Of a stretch of 64,000 bases of DNA, positions 23,534 to 35,434 are shown piece after piece. Both the position numbers and the translations under genes were made by a program. The DNA comes from Myrica gale (lineage: Eukaryota > Streptophyta > Magnoliopsida > Fagales > Myricaceae): positions 23,140,201 to 23,204,200 of the forward strand of contig OZ005603.1 of NCBI GenBank assembly GCA_963930655.1. The letters are read 5' to 3'. Within the stretch, counting starts at the first letter, position 1. Each line of letters opens with the position of its first letter. Below the pieces are notes generated by a model. That model searched no databases. It saw only the letters and a program-made list of their open reading frames with translations, and was not told the DNA's origin.

Positions 23534-25618
23534 ATGTCTCATTCTCGTAATATTTCGAAGCGTACTATTGATGCTAGAAGATTGAGTTTAGAGGATGAGG
23601 ATATAATGGTTGAGGAGGAAGATGTTTCATCAATTCCCCCACTAAGTAGTGAACCACCTAAACCAAAAAGAAAGAATCAATCTATGGTTTGAGATTCTTT
23701 TACAAAGAAGTATATTGGTGACCCACCGCGCCCCAAGGCATTTTGCAACTATTGTGATGCTGATTATGCTGCGGATGGAAATAGGAATGGGACGAAAAAA
23801 TTTGTTAGACCATCTTAGTAAATGTAAGAAAAACCCCAATCAACTACCCCAAAACACGACAAGAGGCAAAAAACATTAGCATTTGAGAAAGGAATCGAGG
23901 GTGATGAATAGTAATATGGTGTTGGAAAAAAAATTTGACCATAATCATGCTATAACTCTTCATCAAGCTTTGGCAACGTTTCTTATTGTTGATGAGCTCC
24001 CTTTTAGGATTGTGGAGTCTCCCCAATTTAGAAATTTTGTAAGGATGCTAGAGCCTAGATTTCAAGTCTCATCCCATATGACCATGGCTAGGACTTGTTT
24101 GGACATTTTTAAGGATCAAAAAGCATGGTTGAAGTGTATGATAAAGGCTTCTGATAGTAGAGTTTGTCTCACCACTGATTTTTGGATTTCGATCCAGAAT
24201 TTGAGTTATATGGTTGTCACTGCCCATTGGATTGACAAGGAGTGAAATTACAGAAAAGATTGATTAGCTTTCGTTTGATTGATAATCACAAAGGAGACAC
24301 AATAGGGGCACAAGTGGAGGAGTGTTTGCATGATTGAGGAATTGAGAAGATTATGACCATCACAGTTGATAACACGTCTTTAAATGATACAACTATTGAT
24401 TACTTGAAGAGGCATATACGAAGTAATGTGTTGAGTGATCTTTACATTCACACGAGATGTGTGTCGCACATTATGAATATTGTGGTTGGTGATGGATTAA
24501 AGGTAAATGATGATGCAATTAGGTATGTATTTGTTTTTTATTTCTTAGTACTATGCATAATTCTTTTGTTAGAAATTCATTATTTCTTACAGTTGTTTTT
24601 TGTTAAATGCAATTAGGTATGTGCGGTCTTCTCCTGCAAGGCTTATCAAGTTTAAGCAATGTGTCGAGAAGGAGAGGATTGAATATTCCAAGAGTTTGTG
24701 CCTTGATGTCTCAACTCGTTAGAACTCTACGTTTTTTATGTTGGATGTTGCTGAGAAGTATGAGTTTGCTTTTGATAGAATGGAGAGTGATGATGTTGAT
24801 TATCTGTCTCATTTTACTGAAGGTGAGTGCGGGAAGAGGAATTTGGGACCACCAACAAGGGTATTTTGCAAATTTCTTGAACTCTTTTATGATGCCACTG
24901 TGTAATTTTCTGGTTCCTTGTATGTTACTTCGAATTCCTATTTCCATGGATTATATGGGGTGCGTTCTCATTTGTGTCGTTATTCACAAAGTGCGGACCA
25001 AAGATTGAAAGACATGGTTGATATAATGATGGTTAAATACCAAAAATATTGGAGGAAGAATGACAGGTTAAATTTGTTGATATTTATTGCTAATGTGATT
25101 GATTCAAGGTCTAAGTTACAAGTAATGGGACAGATGGTGAGGCTGATGTACGGTGGAATAGAGGGAGAGAAATTGTTTGATGAATATGCATTGAGATTAC
25201 CTCAGACTCAAGTGTATGCAACTACTAGTAGTGTGTCTCCTCCTCCAGTGGTTGATACTTATGTCAGCAAGCGAACTTTATTTCAGGATTTTTGGAGCAC
25301 GACTATATCGTTTGGAACATATTCATTAACTCTCAGTGCAAACTTAGAAATTGATCGGTATTTGGCTGATCCACTTGTTACTCCAAACAATAATTTTGAT
25401 GTATTGAAATGGTGGAGGGATAATGATCTATGATATCTTGTCAATGCTAAGATTGCACGGAATGTATTAGCTATCCCTATTTCTACTGTGTCTTCAGAGT
25501 CCGCTTTTAGTACAGGGGGACGTGTACTTGATTCATTTCGGAGTTCATTAGCTCCAACGACTGTGTAGGCCATCGTTTGCACCCAAGATTGATTGAGGCG
25601 TGCGGATGAAAAGGAATC
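23534..25618 (+). pseudogene. hAT transposase, RICESLEEPER/BED type
   Basis: A broken plant hAT transposase. The N-terminal 52 codons end at TGA 23690-23692, where the BED-domain Trp is expected. The zinc ligands remain readable (FCNYC, then DHLSKC), but a one-base shift near 23800 separates them. Later segments are recognisable: LTTDFWISIQNLSYMVVTAHWID ends at 24245, after which the frame moves to VDNTSLNDT at 24362 and to YVRSSPARLIKF. Then RSHLCRYSQSADQRLK leads into the hAT C-terminal dimerisation region (ISTVSSESAFSTGGRVLDSF at 25475-25540). There are at least five stops or frameshifts. It cannot make active transposase but could once have mobilised related non-autonomous hATs. Confidence 0.88.
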
Positions 25619-25627
25619 AATTAACAT

Positions 25628-25895
25628 AAATAGGTGAGAGAGGTGTGGTCCTGCCCTTTCCGCAGGATGATGCTGTTCATGACAAAATTTCTACCCATTT
25701 AGAAGCATCGATGCAAGCTGTGGTGGACAAAAAGGGACCGGATATTGCAGAAATAACAATAAATAGGTGAGAGAGTGAGAGAAAGAAAGGGAGAGGTGTG
25801 AATCCCACCCTTTCTGCCAGGATAGTAGTGGTCATGACAACACGTATACCCATTTAGAAGCATCGACATGAGTTTTGGTGGACAAAAAGGGAACG
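25628..25895. repeat. Imperfect tandem duplication of about 130 bp
   Basis: Copy 1 (25628-25740) and copy 2 (25763-25895) share AATAGGTGAGAGAG, CCCTTTC.GC.AGGAT.GT, TACCCATTTAGAAGCATCGA and TGGTGGACAAAAAGGGA. A third copy begins at 25897. It lies directly after the hAT transposase remnant. No coding sense. Confidence 0.8.
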
Positions 25896-25938
25896 CAATA
25901 GGTGAGAGAGTGTGAGAAACGTGTCTCTCACCTATTGC
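25895..25938. repeat. Perfect 15-bp inverted repeat (hairpin)
   Basis: GCAATAGGTGAGAGA at 25895-25909 is exactly complementary to 25924-25938, with a 14-nt loop. It ends the tandem array. Confidence 0.9.
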
Positions 25939-25939
25939 T

Positions 25940-26830
25940 CTCTGGCTCTGCAATTCGGTCAGGAGCCTGGTCCCACAAAAATCTCTGTGGCTCATAATTA
26001 ACATTAAGAGACTTATTCCCACATAAAAATGCACATGCGAAGCGATGTTTGGACCTAGAAAGCTGCAGTGGCTGATCCCTTCGCTCAAAAAAGCAGTGGA
26101 CTGAATTAAAAGCACAACATACGCCACAATCTTAAAAGGAAGGTACCGTGTATCACATCATGTACTGTAAAATATTGCAAACAGATAAACCCAGCCACAA
26201 CTTTACGTCATTTAATTATTTGAGCCTATGGGATCTGTCCTGCACTGGTAATATATATAGAATCTTCATATATACCTTTATTCTCTCTTTTTGAGCTAAT
26301 TTTGTAGGAGTAAGTTTTCTTAAAACTTCATTACCTATCATTACAATTGTGTACACTTTGCATTCTCTTTTATTTTTAATATTGAAAAAGTAAAATATAA
26401 CGAAATTAATATTTCGAGTGCATATAAAAAATATATATTTAACCCAAATACAAAAATCGTATAGCACTATTTTTTATAGGGGCAAAAATTGTTTTGCTTT
26501 CAAGCACTATGGTTTAATTATACTAACTAACCTTCACTCAAGATGACCCCCTCCTTTGAGGAAAGGTTGAATATTCATTTATCAAACCATTGAATAAAAT
26601 AATCATATAGATGCTCCCGCGAGAGTAAGAAATCTAAAAGGAAAATCGACAAAAAGTTATCAATGAATGAAATGAATCATTCAATACTTATTTTTAGTTT
26701 ACTTCACAACACTTCTCGAAGTATCGTGATCTTATAAAAAATCACTTCACTTCAAATTGACACATTACTTAGTCAACCCCTCAATGGAAGTACATCATCA
26801 TATTAGCGATATGATTGAATATGAGCACTA
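25940..26830. other. No gene seen
   Basis: AT-rich with stops in all frames and no family resemblance. Confidence 0.5.
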
Positions 26831-26833
26831 TTG

Positions 26834-27165
26834 TTACGGTGCGATCATCCTAATTAATCCAACAGTTATAAAGTTAAATCTCTCCGTCTAATAAATTTTC
26901 TAAATGAAACAAAAAAAATTATATAGTAAAGATCAAGGAAAATACATATTTCTAACTTGGAATTTTGCTCTGCATATATATTCATACGTACACAAATAAA
27001 ATAAAAATAAAGAATTCTATGAGAGCTGATTAAATGGATTAGGATTGGAGCTATATGAGCTGCTATAATAGTCACAAAGTCATGGCCAGTAGTTTTGGTA
27101 TTGCTATCCTTGTAGATTGCCAAACATTCAACTTCAAAATCATCCCAAACAAGTGAGGCTGCCAT
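26834..27165 (-). pseudogene. Unrecognised conserved-looking N-terminal fragment (dispersed duplicate, copy 2)
   Basis: On the minus strand an ATG at 27163-27165 sits in a good plant start context (aataatggc) and opens a frame beginning MAASLVWDDFEVECLAIYKD. It continues SNTKTTGHDFV and TIIAAHIAPILIHLI, then becomes low-complexity and ends at 26866. I do not recognise the family. The segment 26834-27121 repeats at 19803-20030, where the start is missing. It may be the first exon of a gene or a fragment spread by duplication. No convincing splice donor follows. Confidence 0.4.
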
Positions 27166-27264
27166 TATTATTGTTTAGAAGAAAAAAAAATGAGGCCGTT
27201 ATAGTGAATGACCTTTAGCAATGGGGAAAATTTTCCTACAATCATCATTCTGAACTAATATATA

Positions 27265-27316
27265 TCAAAAGAAGATGATGTGGTACACATTTTCCTACCA
27301 CATCATCTTCTTTTGA
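27265..27316. repeat. Perfect 21-bp inverted repeat
   Basis: The 21 bases at 27265-27285 are exactly complementary to 27296-27316, with a 10-nt loop. Similar bases (gaactaa.tat) lie outside both ends. It could be a tiny MITE remnant or a hairpin transcript. No promoter is evident. Confidence 0.92.
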
Positions 27317-27589
27317 ACTAAATATCATGTAAAATAATTCAAGATTAAAGTGATCTCATGCTACTTCCAAATCTAACTTATTTTCAAAATTGTGAAAACA
27401 ACATCTTGTTTCACCATTTTTACTCATTATCTGTCCTACAATAACTAGTCTAATTCACATCATAGTCTATTAAGCTTTGTTAAGTATCTTCGAATATGGC
27501 CAGGACTTCGACAATTCTAAGAGATCAGACCTAAGTTTGAAGCCGAGTCATGTTTATGTTTAGCTATAAATACATATTTCCATCAATTA

Positions 27590-27935
27590 TTGGGGCTGGG
27601 TGTGACACATTTCACCATAAACTACCTATTTTCACAAGTTGTATTCTCTAATTACCAATCTTATACATTTTACACCCTCCATCAAATTAGACTGAAATGA
27701 CGATAATATCTCTTACCTACTTTGCATATTTAATTTCTTATTCGATTGAGGGCATTGTTGTCAATTCACTTAGTCATCAAGGGTATTATCATCATTTTAA
27801 TTTTTAAAAAAATCAATATCGGTTCAATTTAATATAAAATTTGATGGAACATGCAAAGTGTTTAACATTGATAGTTGCGTAATATGTCAATGCTGACAGT
27901 TTAAAGTACGATGTGTCAAAACCTCTATAATTAAG
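27590..27935. mobile_element. MITE-like inverted-repeat element
   Basis: The left end (27605-27690) and right end (27850-27935) are imperfect inverted copies (tgtgacacattt, aactac, tttgacacatcg), with a symmetrical core around 27700-27800. It shares layout and words with the element at 36450-36755, so both may belong to one family. Non-coding. Target duplication not resolved. Confidence 0.5.
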
Positions 27936-27939
27936 AGAT

Positions 27940-30580
27940 GAAAAATGTATTTAACGATTATTTTTAAGTTAAGATTTTGAAAGAACCCTTTATAAAAAAA
28001 ATTATCTTCAACCATCCCCACATAAGTAAATAATTAAAACTTTAACGAGACAATGAAAATCTTATCATAAAGTTCCAAAGTTAATGTTTTTTTGGAAGAC
28101 TGAATACACAACACCCTTCTATAGGTTCAAGGCTGTATGATGATCAGTCCAATTTGTTAATTCAACGATTCAATCGAGAAACCTCGTTGAGAACGCAGTA
28201 ACAAGTAACTTCTTCCTGTCTTTTGTTTTTGTTTTTTCGTTATTTTTTGGCATATTCCCCTCCAAAATTATCTACTTTCTGAATTCATCCGGCCTGATCC
28301 CACACAATCGTTGCCTTAGATTGGCCTGCAAACAAAAGGGAAACACAAAATTAAGTTAAAATTTATTTTAGCAAGGGACCCCAGCATTTGTAGTATTAAC
28401 AAAAAATGATCAGTTGATCATTTGTTCATTTGTCTCAGAAAAGCCTGTGCGTTATTTTCTCTTGTTGGTTTTTTGGTTTTTCCTGTGGAATTTTGACGAG
28501 GAAATTTGCCGTACAAAGGAGCCGTTGGCTCTTTTTTTTTTTTTTTCTTTCATTTTTTGTCAGACCAGGAGCCCTTTGCTTCTATAGGCCTAAACATAAC
28601 TCCTAATTAAGTAGAATGATATTAATTTGGAGTTACTTAAACATAACTGCTAATTAAATAGTCGGCTGACATAACATGACTGAACCCCACATGTTACGTG
28701 CCAAACTTTTCTTTATTTCTTTCTTTTTCCTTTCAATTTGGAAGAATATTAAATCCTCAAAAACTCGACTAAGTGATGCCTGTGATAACTGGTTTTCTCG
28801 ACCAAGTTCCGTAAAGTCATCACACTTTTTATTTACCCCCTCACGGCCTCACCGACGTAGCCTAATTGGGAATTTCATTTGATCCGGATTTTTTTTTGTT
28901 TACTGTTTGTTTTTTATTGTACAATTTTCATAAAATAAAGGGCTATGCAGCTTCAAACACAAGTCTTAGCCCTGATTCAAACAAACTACAAAGTAGGAAG
29001 GGCTCAGGAAAGAAAACAAACAAACAAAAAAGGGTTTTCCTCAGCAACTCCAGTCACTAAGAGAAAGTTGGTCTGGGCTCAGTCCTGCTTCTCATCTGCC
29101 ACTCCCACTGGTTTTGAGACAGACTCCGATGGACCAGGTCCAGCTTGAACCCGCACCTGGAAAAATTGGGATTCTACTTGAGTTGAAATCAAGGATTTTG
29201 AGTACCAAAAACAACCACATCCATGAATCAGAGTATTCGCACATGCAAGCGAAACTTGGCAGGTCTACAAGGCAGGATATCAGTCAAAAGAACAGAAGCA
29301 ACAGTCCCAACGAAGAATGTATTACTACTACTCCACACTATGTTGACATGGAAGCATTTCAAATAGGTAAATTTGGGACACGGATGATATACTAACAGGA
29401 AACATAGCACATGTATCCAAAATAACATCAAAATTAAAAACCATCCAAGCCTCTAAGCTGAAAATGTCACTTGCAAACGCATGCAGGCATGCAAAACTCC
29501 TGAAGAAACGTAGGGAATCGCTAACTTCCAAAATGTTGGTTTAATTCGAGGTAAAGAATTCCATAAGATTGGCTTAATTCGAGGAACAACCACCATCAGA
29601 AGAGTAACATTACAATTTCCTCAATGAAATTATTATTGTCGAACCCTGTCTAAAGATCCTATTGCTCAACAACTTCGAAATGACATAGAACTCTTATCAA
29701 GGACACTAAGTTACCAAGAGACTTGATGACCTATGATCACCCTATCCGAGAATTATCACGCAAGACACCCAACCACAACCAACTGAATAACAACTAATTA
29801 AATAAAAAATTGTCTGTAACAGAAAGTTTCCAAGTTTCACACTACTGAGAAGAAGGAATCATTACTATCGATGTTCATCTCCTCAATGGATATCACAAAC
29901 AATACTAAAATACATCCATATTTTCTTCATTTTGGTCCCATATAAAACAGATAGTTCTTATGACCCTTTCAAACCAAATCTACAGGTTTTATTCAATTTT
30001 GGAATTTCACAAGCACACTTTAACTAACACATTTAAAACTACTTAACACCAGTATTTCCAAATGATTATCCGCTGATCAAGACACTGAAAGTGTGGCAAC
30101 TAATAATTATTAGTGTCAAAGAGAATATAGTTCCTTCCCCTTTCACACCAAATCAGAGAGCAATATGTTCAACTGTTAGACCCATAAACTGCAGAGGCCC
30201 CATTTGCAGAGAATACTAGCAAAATTTTTATGGAAGCATCAGAAGCAGTCGAAAAAGTTACACTACACTATCCCGTGCATTTCTTTTTCAGCCAAGAATT
30301 TTTATAGATGCAGATAAAATCCTGTACAGTTTAATGCAAATAGTGAAAACAGAAACGACAACCATATAATTATGTTCATCAGTGCCTGAAATGCCTATGC
30401 TTCTCAAGCATAAGATTCACACAAAATACCACTACAAGTAGACATCTCAAAATACCTAACTATTTGATGAGTTAGAAATTGCAGTATCGGTTATGGCTAA
30501 AGGTCTCTGTTCCTAGGAAGAGCAAAACTCGTGCATGGATCTTCTTCATCTGGAGATAGGATTTGATACGATAGTCACAA
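27940..30580. other. No gene recognised
   Basis: No recognisable protein on either strand. The interval 28940-29560 is less AT-rich and carries several overlapping ORFs of 60-93 codons, including 29114-29395 plus and 29228-29431 minus, but none has a known motif. It may hold untranslated or non-coding exons downstream of the minus-strand gene at 35.4-36.2 kb, whose 3' flank was split off by a transposon nest. Confidence 0.35.
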
Positions 30581-30896
30581 AGTCATGGCTACACAGAGGC
30601 GGAAGCAGCCAGGGGTGGTGAGGGACACAGCCACCCCCCATCGCATGAAAAATCAGTTAAATTTTTTTTTTATATGGGTTAAGCCCAGGCCCGCCCCCCT
30701 TTGGTTTGGTGTGTTATTCTCCAGGCCGAAGAGGTTGGCTCCAAAAAAGCCTCTGAAACTGAACCAAACGAATTGGGCATTTTGGCTTGTCATAGTAGTC
30801 TATAGAGCCCCATACAACCCAATATTTGCCTACTTGGATGCTCTGGGCCATGTTGAGAGTCCTTTTTTTTGTCATTCAGAAGTGTAAAGGGACTCC

Positions 30897-33800
30897 CTAA
30901 CATCGCATCAACCCAACAAAAAAGAGAAAATAACACAAAACCCTGCAACTTAGCCAAGTATAAAGAGCATCCTTGAAAACATCTATTGTTACGCTCCCTC
31001 CAAAGGATCCACCGACCCAATGAAAATTCATAATACTAAGGACATGATTCCAAAGTCCACGCGCCATACGACAATGGAGAAGCAAATGGTCAACCGATTC
31101 TCCCTCACTCCTACAAAGATAGCACCAATCAACAATATACACTCCTTTTCTACATAGATTATCAGTAGTAAGGATTCTCCCATGCATCGCCTCCCAATCA
31201 AAAAGGGAGACCCTTAAGGGGCATTTGGACCTCCACACCCCTTTCCAAGGAAATGACAAGCTAGTTCTACCCGCAATAATGGAATACATAGATTTCACCG
31301 AAAATACCCCATCCTTTGAACCTTTCCACAACAGCTTGTCCTTCATTCCACTCCTAATCTCCATCCTATATAAGAGAGAAAAGAACGCAGAAAAATCCTC
31401 CAACTCCCAATCATTTGCAGATCTATGAAAAGGAACACTCCACACAACCTGCCCACTATTCTCAACCAAACACTCCGCCACCAAAGGCTCCTTGCAACGA
31501 GCCAAATAATAGACAACCGAAAACTCAATAGACAAAGGTTTATCGCCACACCAAACATCATGCCAAAAACTGACCATTTCACCACTGCCCACCACAAATC
31601 TGATGTGATTGCAAAGTTCACCCCAACCTTTGCTAATGAATCTCAAAAGACTGACACCATACGGCCCACGGCTCGAGAAGTCCAATCATCACCCAACGAA
31701 CACCCATATTTTGCAGCTATAACCACCCTCCAAAGCCAATCTCTCTCAACCGTAAAATGCCAAAGCAACTTAGCCAAAAGAGCCTTGTTAAACATGACAA
31801 TACTACGGAGCCCCGAACCCCCATCTTGAAATGGAGAGCACATCAAATTCCAATGCACAAGATGAAACTTATGCGAAGTCTCATCACAACCCCAAAGAAA
31901 ATCCCTTTGAATCTTCTCCAACCTTTTTGCCACCCCAACCGGTATAGGAAACAAGGATAGAAAGTAAGTCGGCAGACACGAAAGAGTAGATTTGATGAGA
32001 ATAAGCCTCCCCCCTTTAGATAGATATATACGCTTCCACCCTGCCAATCTCCTCTCCATCCTTTCGTGGATCTCATCCCAAATATTAACGCATTTAAAGC
32101 TCGCGCCAAACGGAAGCCCGAGATATTTCGAAGTCAAGGAGGACACTCAACAACTCAAGATAGAAGCCAAATCCTGAGCATTGTTAACTCTACCAATGGG
32201 GATAGCCTCGGACTTAGAAAAATTAATTCTAAGACCCGAAACCGCCTCAAAACACAAGATGAGGCATCTAAGATTCAGAAATTGGCTCACCTCCGCCCCA
32301 CAACACCAAAGTGCCATCCGCAAAAAGTGTGAAATACTCACACCCCCGATAGGACTACCGCCCACCTCAAAACTCACAAGGCCACCCTGCTCCACAACCC
32401 TCCCCATCATACGGCTGAATGCTTCCATGACAAAACCACAAACAAGAGGTGAGAAAGGAGATCCCCTTGTCTTAAGCCACAATAACTACTATAAAAGCCT
32501 TTCGGGTAGCCATTAACAATCACCGAGAACTTCACCGACAAGATACAAAAAGAGATCCATCAAATGCATTTTTCATCGAATTCACACCTCCGAAGAAGGT
32601 ATAAAAGAAACTTCCAATTAACATGATCGTATGCCTTCTGAACATCCAACTTACAAAGCATACCAGGCACACCCGACCTCAACCTAGAATCAATGCACTT
32701 ATTGGCAATGAGCACCGAATCAAGAATCTATATACCACTGACAAAAGCATTCTGCGAGGGAGAAATAATCTTATCAAGATGATGCTTCAGCATATTAGCC
32801 AACACCTTGGCTAAGATCTTTTATATGCCTCCGACAAGACTAATAGAGAAAATCCTTAAGCTCAACCGCACCTGGCTTCTTGGGAATGAGTACAATAAAG
32901 GAGGAGTTCAAACTCCGTACAAACTTCCCATTCCTGGCAAACTCATTAATCATCAACAAAACATCACCCTTAATAATATCCCAACAAGCTTGAAAGAACG
33001 CAAAGGAGAACCCGTCCGGGCCCGAAGTCTTATTTTCATTGAGACTATGCACCACCCCAGTCACTTCCTCCTTAAGGGTGAGAATTTTATCCGGTGGAAA
33101 CCGGAATTTCCGGTTCCTATACCAATATTTCGATTCCGGTTCCAGTCTATTCCGGTTCCAGAACCAGAACTCATTTCAAGAAAATTCCGGAATCGGAACC
33201 GAAACCGAAAATTCCGGCGGAAGTGCCGGAAAATTTCCGATTCCGAATTTTTTTAAAAAAAACACATTCCAATATTCTTTGTTTTCCACTTTTCTGAAAA
33301 AGCTGTACGCCTGACATTTTTTTGACATGTTTCTGACTTTATGTCTTCTCATGGACATTTTGGGAATTTCGACATTAAGTGAGATGTGCATTTTAAAAGG
33401 TGCAATGTCGTTTTCTCTTGGTAAATCGTCTCACCAGCCATCGATGCTTCAATACCCGTAGAGGTTTCTAGTATATTAGAGAAAGAGAGAGAGAGAGAGA
33501 GGGGTGGAAGAACTGGTTGGGTTGTGAAGCTGCAGACCCATGGCTTCTAAGTTGCTGTTGATTACAGTCTTCATCTTGGTCTGGGTTAGCGTTTTGGTGG
33601 CTTCTTGGGCGAGGATGGCACTGAGGGAGAGAGGTTTTGGGGTGGGTTCTTGGGCAAGGGCGGCTTTGTAGCCTAGACTATAGAGGCGAAGGCGAATAAT
33701 AAAGAAGGCTATGTTGCTTGAAGGCTAGGGCTTCAGACCCTGAGCTCGACTCAATATTCTATTAGAGGCCTCAATTTCTTGGTGTAATACTGATTTCTGC

Positions 33801-34840
33801 CCTTTTGAAAACCTCGGTCAAGGGCCACACATTTGAGCTTTGCTGATTAAAAGTGAAATACCATTGAATGGGTTTGTTGTCTTTTCAGCATCGTTGTTCC
33901 TACCTTCATATCTGATCGGCATCCTTAGCCTCTGTAGTTTTCCAACCAAATGCGTAGTTTCAGAATGCAGCTATATTGATCAAGCCTTTTTGTATGTTAT
34001 TTTATTTTGCTCTCTTGATACTGCATGCTCTTGAAGTGTATTTGTTTATTCCTCAATTGTTACATTTTTTTCTGATCTTGTATATTCAGAACGATTAAAA
34101 CCAAGGAGACCTTCTCCTTCATTTTAATCTATTCACCGCGAAGACAGCCGGCCCCCAGCCTCCTTTTGCACAGTTGCAATACCGCCTCTATCTCTCTCTA
34201 TATCTATGTTGCCGGAATTTCCGGAAATTCTGGAACTAAACTGGAATGGGCTATTCCGGTACTCACTCTTATTCCTCCCCATCAAAAGGTCTTTCAACCC
34301 ACTCTGATTCTTCCCCCGAAATACTAGCAAACTCGAGCCCATCCAAAGATGGCCGCCACGCAAAAGATCCCGAATATAAAGAAGAATAGTAATCCACAAT
34401 ATTTTCTAAAATCTCTGTCGGATCCTCCACCATAACCCCCTCCATCAATAAGCTAGAAATCGAATTAGCTCTCATGTTCGAATTAGCAACCCTATGGAAA
34501 ATATTTGTGCATCGATCCCCCTCCTTAAGCCAAAGAGCACTAGACTTCTGCCTCTAACTAACCTCCTCCCGCTCAATTATATTATTCAGCTCCCTAGCAA
34601 TCTCCACCTTTCTAACCAACCCCGACTCATCAAGGTTGCCCCCGTCATCCATACCATCCAGGGCCGCAAGCTCATCCAATAGTGCGGACTTTCGAAAGCC
34701 TATGTCTCCAAAAACTTCTCAATTCCACACTTTAAGATCTTTCTTCAGGGCCTTTAATTTTGAGAAGAGCACAAAACTAGGAGACCCCCTAAAATCATAG
34801 CCTTGCCACCACTCTTTAACCTTATCCACGAAACCATGCC
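30897..34840 (-). pseudogene. LINE ORF2 reverse transcriptase and zf-RVT, broken
   Basis: Read right to left: an upstream linker (34269-34840, with WLKEGDRCT and ILENIVDYYSSLY). Then, beyond the inserted hAT, the finger region SLNENKTSGPDGFSFAFFQ (32840-33064) and the palm core at 32147-32482. There the usual FADD is FADG and is frameshifted. Next comes the thumb [12 protein letters not shown] through [20 protein letters not shown] (31643-32146), and last the zf-RVT domain (30897-31685) with WRSKCPLRVSLFDWEAMHGR and HLLLHC. There are several frameshifts and stops. The loss of the second catalytic Asp alone would inactivate it. Confidence 0.85.
33073..34271. mobile_element. Non-autonomous hAT inserted in the LINE
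   Basis: The ends are TAAGGGTGAG and TAAGAGTGAG (inverted). Near-identical 8-bp flanks TTCCTCCT (33065-33072) and TTCCTCCC (34272-34279) are the hAT-type duplication. LINE reading frames resume on both sides of it. Subterminal DNA is packed with ccggaatttccggttcc words (33095-33240, 34210-34260). Inside, an ATG at 33541 opens MASKLLLITVFILVWVSVLV, a hydrophobic N-terminus faintly like plant DUF1218 proteins; I do not rely on this. A GA run lies at 33480-33502. No transposase. Confidence 0.85.
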
Positions 34841-35434
34841 ACCACTCCTAATAAAGGTGTTTAGAGGAGCAGGTCTTGCGGATTAAACTTCAAGGGGGAA
34901 GTTATCACTTTACTGGTATTTACTTTTATATAGACTAGTTCAGCCATTTTAGTTGGTCCAAACTTTGCTTGATGTAGCCTATTTTGCAAGACCATTTCAA
35001 GTTTTTTTAAGGCAGATGCTACAAGTTTGAAAAATATTTGGTGAATAACTTGAGGGGGATGTGTTGACGAGTCCTTCACTTTTTATATTATATTTTTGAG
35101 ATTAAATAAAGGTATTGATTGCTATGAGTGAATCATGCAGTGCTAATATATTAATCTTAAAATTCAAATCCAAAAATATGACAGTACTTGGTGACTTAAT
35201 AGGTGGACTTCTTGGGTTATCAATGCAAATGAATATGAGGGATATAAACTTCTGAGACATAATCATTGATATTAGTGTTTTTAGTCCTTAATTTTTTATA
35301 TTTTAACTTTAAGACATTTTTTTGCATTACATAGTAAAAATATTTGTTTTGTCATTTTCCCTTAGGAGTTTGCCTCCCTTCGATTTCATTCCTGGTTCTG
35401 CCACTGTGGCTACACATATTATTATCCTCACATA

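Larger units (their letters stand above)
20890..25630 (+). mobile_element. Degenerate RICESLEEPER-type hAT element, interrupted by a Pack-MULE
   Basis: The left part (20895-20970) has inverted ggaccgg/ccggtcc words typical of hAT subterminal DNA. A CT-rich leader follows (21000-21360), ending in a plausible splice donor (CATTTTG then GTAAGG at 21366). The transposase frame begins at 23534 and its C-terminal dimerisation motif ends near 25570. A Mutator-type element (21960-23480) sits in the probable leader intron. The terminal bases and 8-bp duplication were not found, so both ends may be lost. Confidence 0.7.
30863..35059 (-). mobile_element. L1-type LINE, inserted in hAT family A copy
   Basis: Minus-strand non-LTR element with a terminal A8 (T run at 30863-30870). 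The sequence TGTTGAGAGTCC at 30851-30862 recurs with one extra base at 35062-35074, a likely target duplication. Coding homology to ORF2 runs from about 34855 down to 30897; the endonuclease and ORF1 are missing, so it is 5' truncated. The origin of 34861-35059 is uncertain. A 1199-bp hAT (33073-34271) splits it. Confidence 0.75.
30594..35406 (+). mobile_element. hAT element (family A) hosting a nested LINE and hAT
   Basis: The exact 8-bp duplication TGGCTACA (30586-30593 and 35407-35414) bounds an element with ends CAGAGGCGGAAGCAG and, in reverse complement, CAGTGGCAGAACCAG. Both features are hAT-type. Most of the inside is a later LINE insertion. The last 150 bp (35256-35406) recur at 44612-44764 and 61735-61880, so this is one non-autonomous family. 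No transposase of its own is visible. It lies about 20 bp beyond the stop of the UPF0729-type gene. Confidence 0.85.

Noticed and set aside
31425-32516. Several plus-strand ORFs over 100 codons
   Set aside because: Antisense shadows of the minus-strand LINE ORF2.
33541-33700. DUF1218-type N-terminus in the small hAT
   Set aside because: Only about 13 hydrophobic residues look similar; too short to call.
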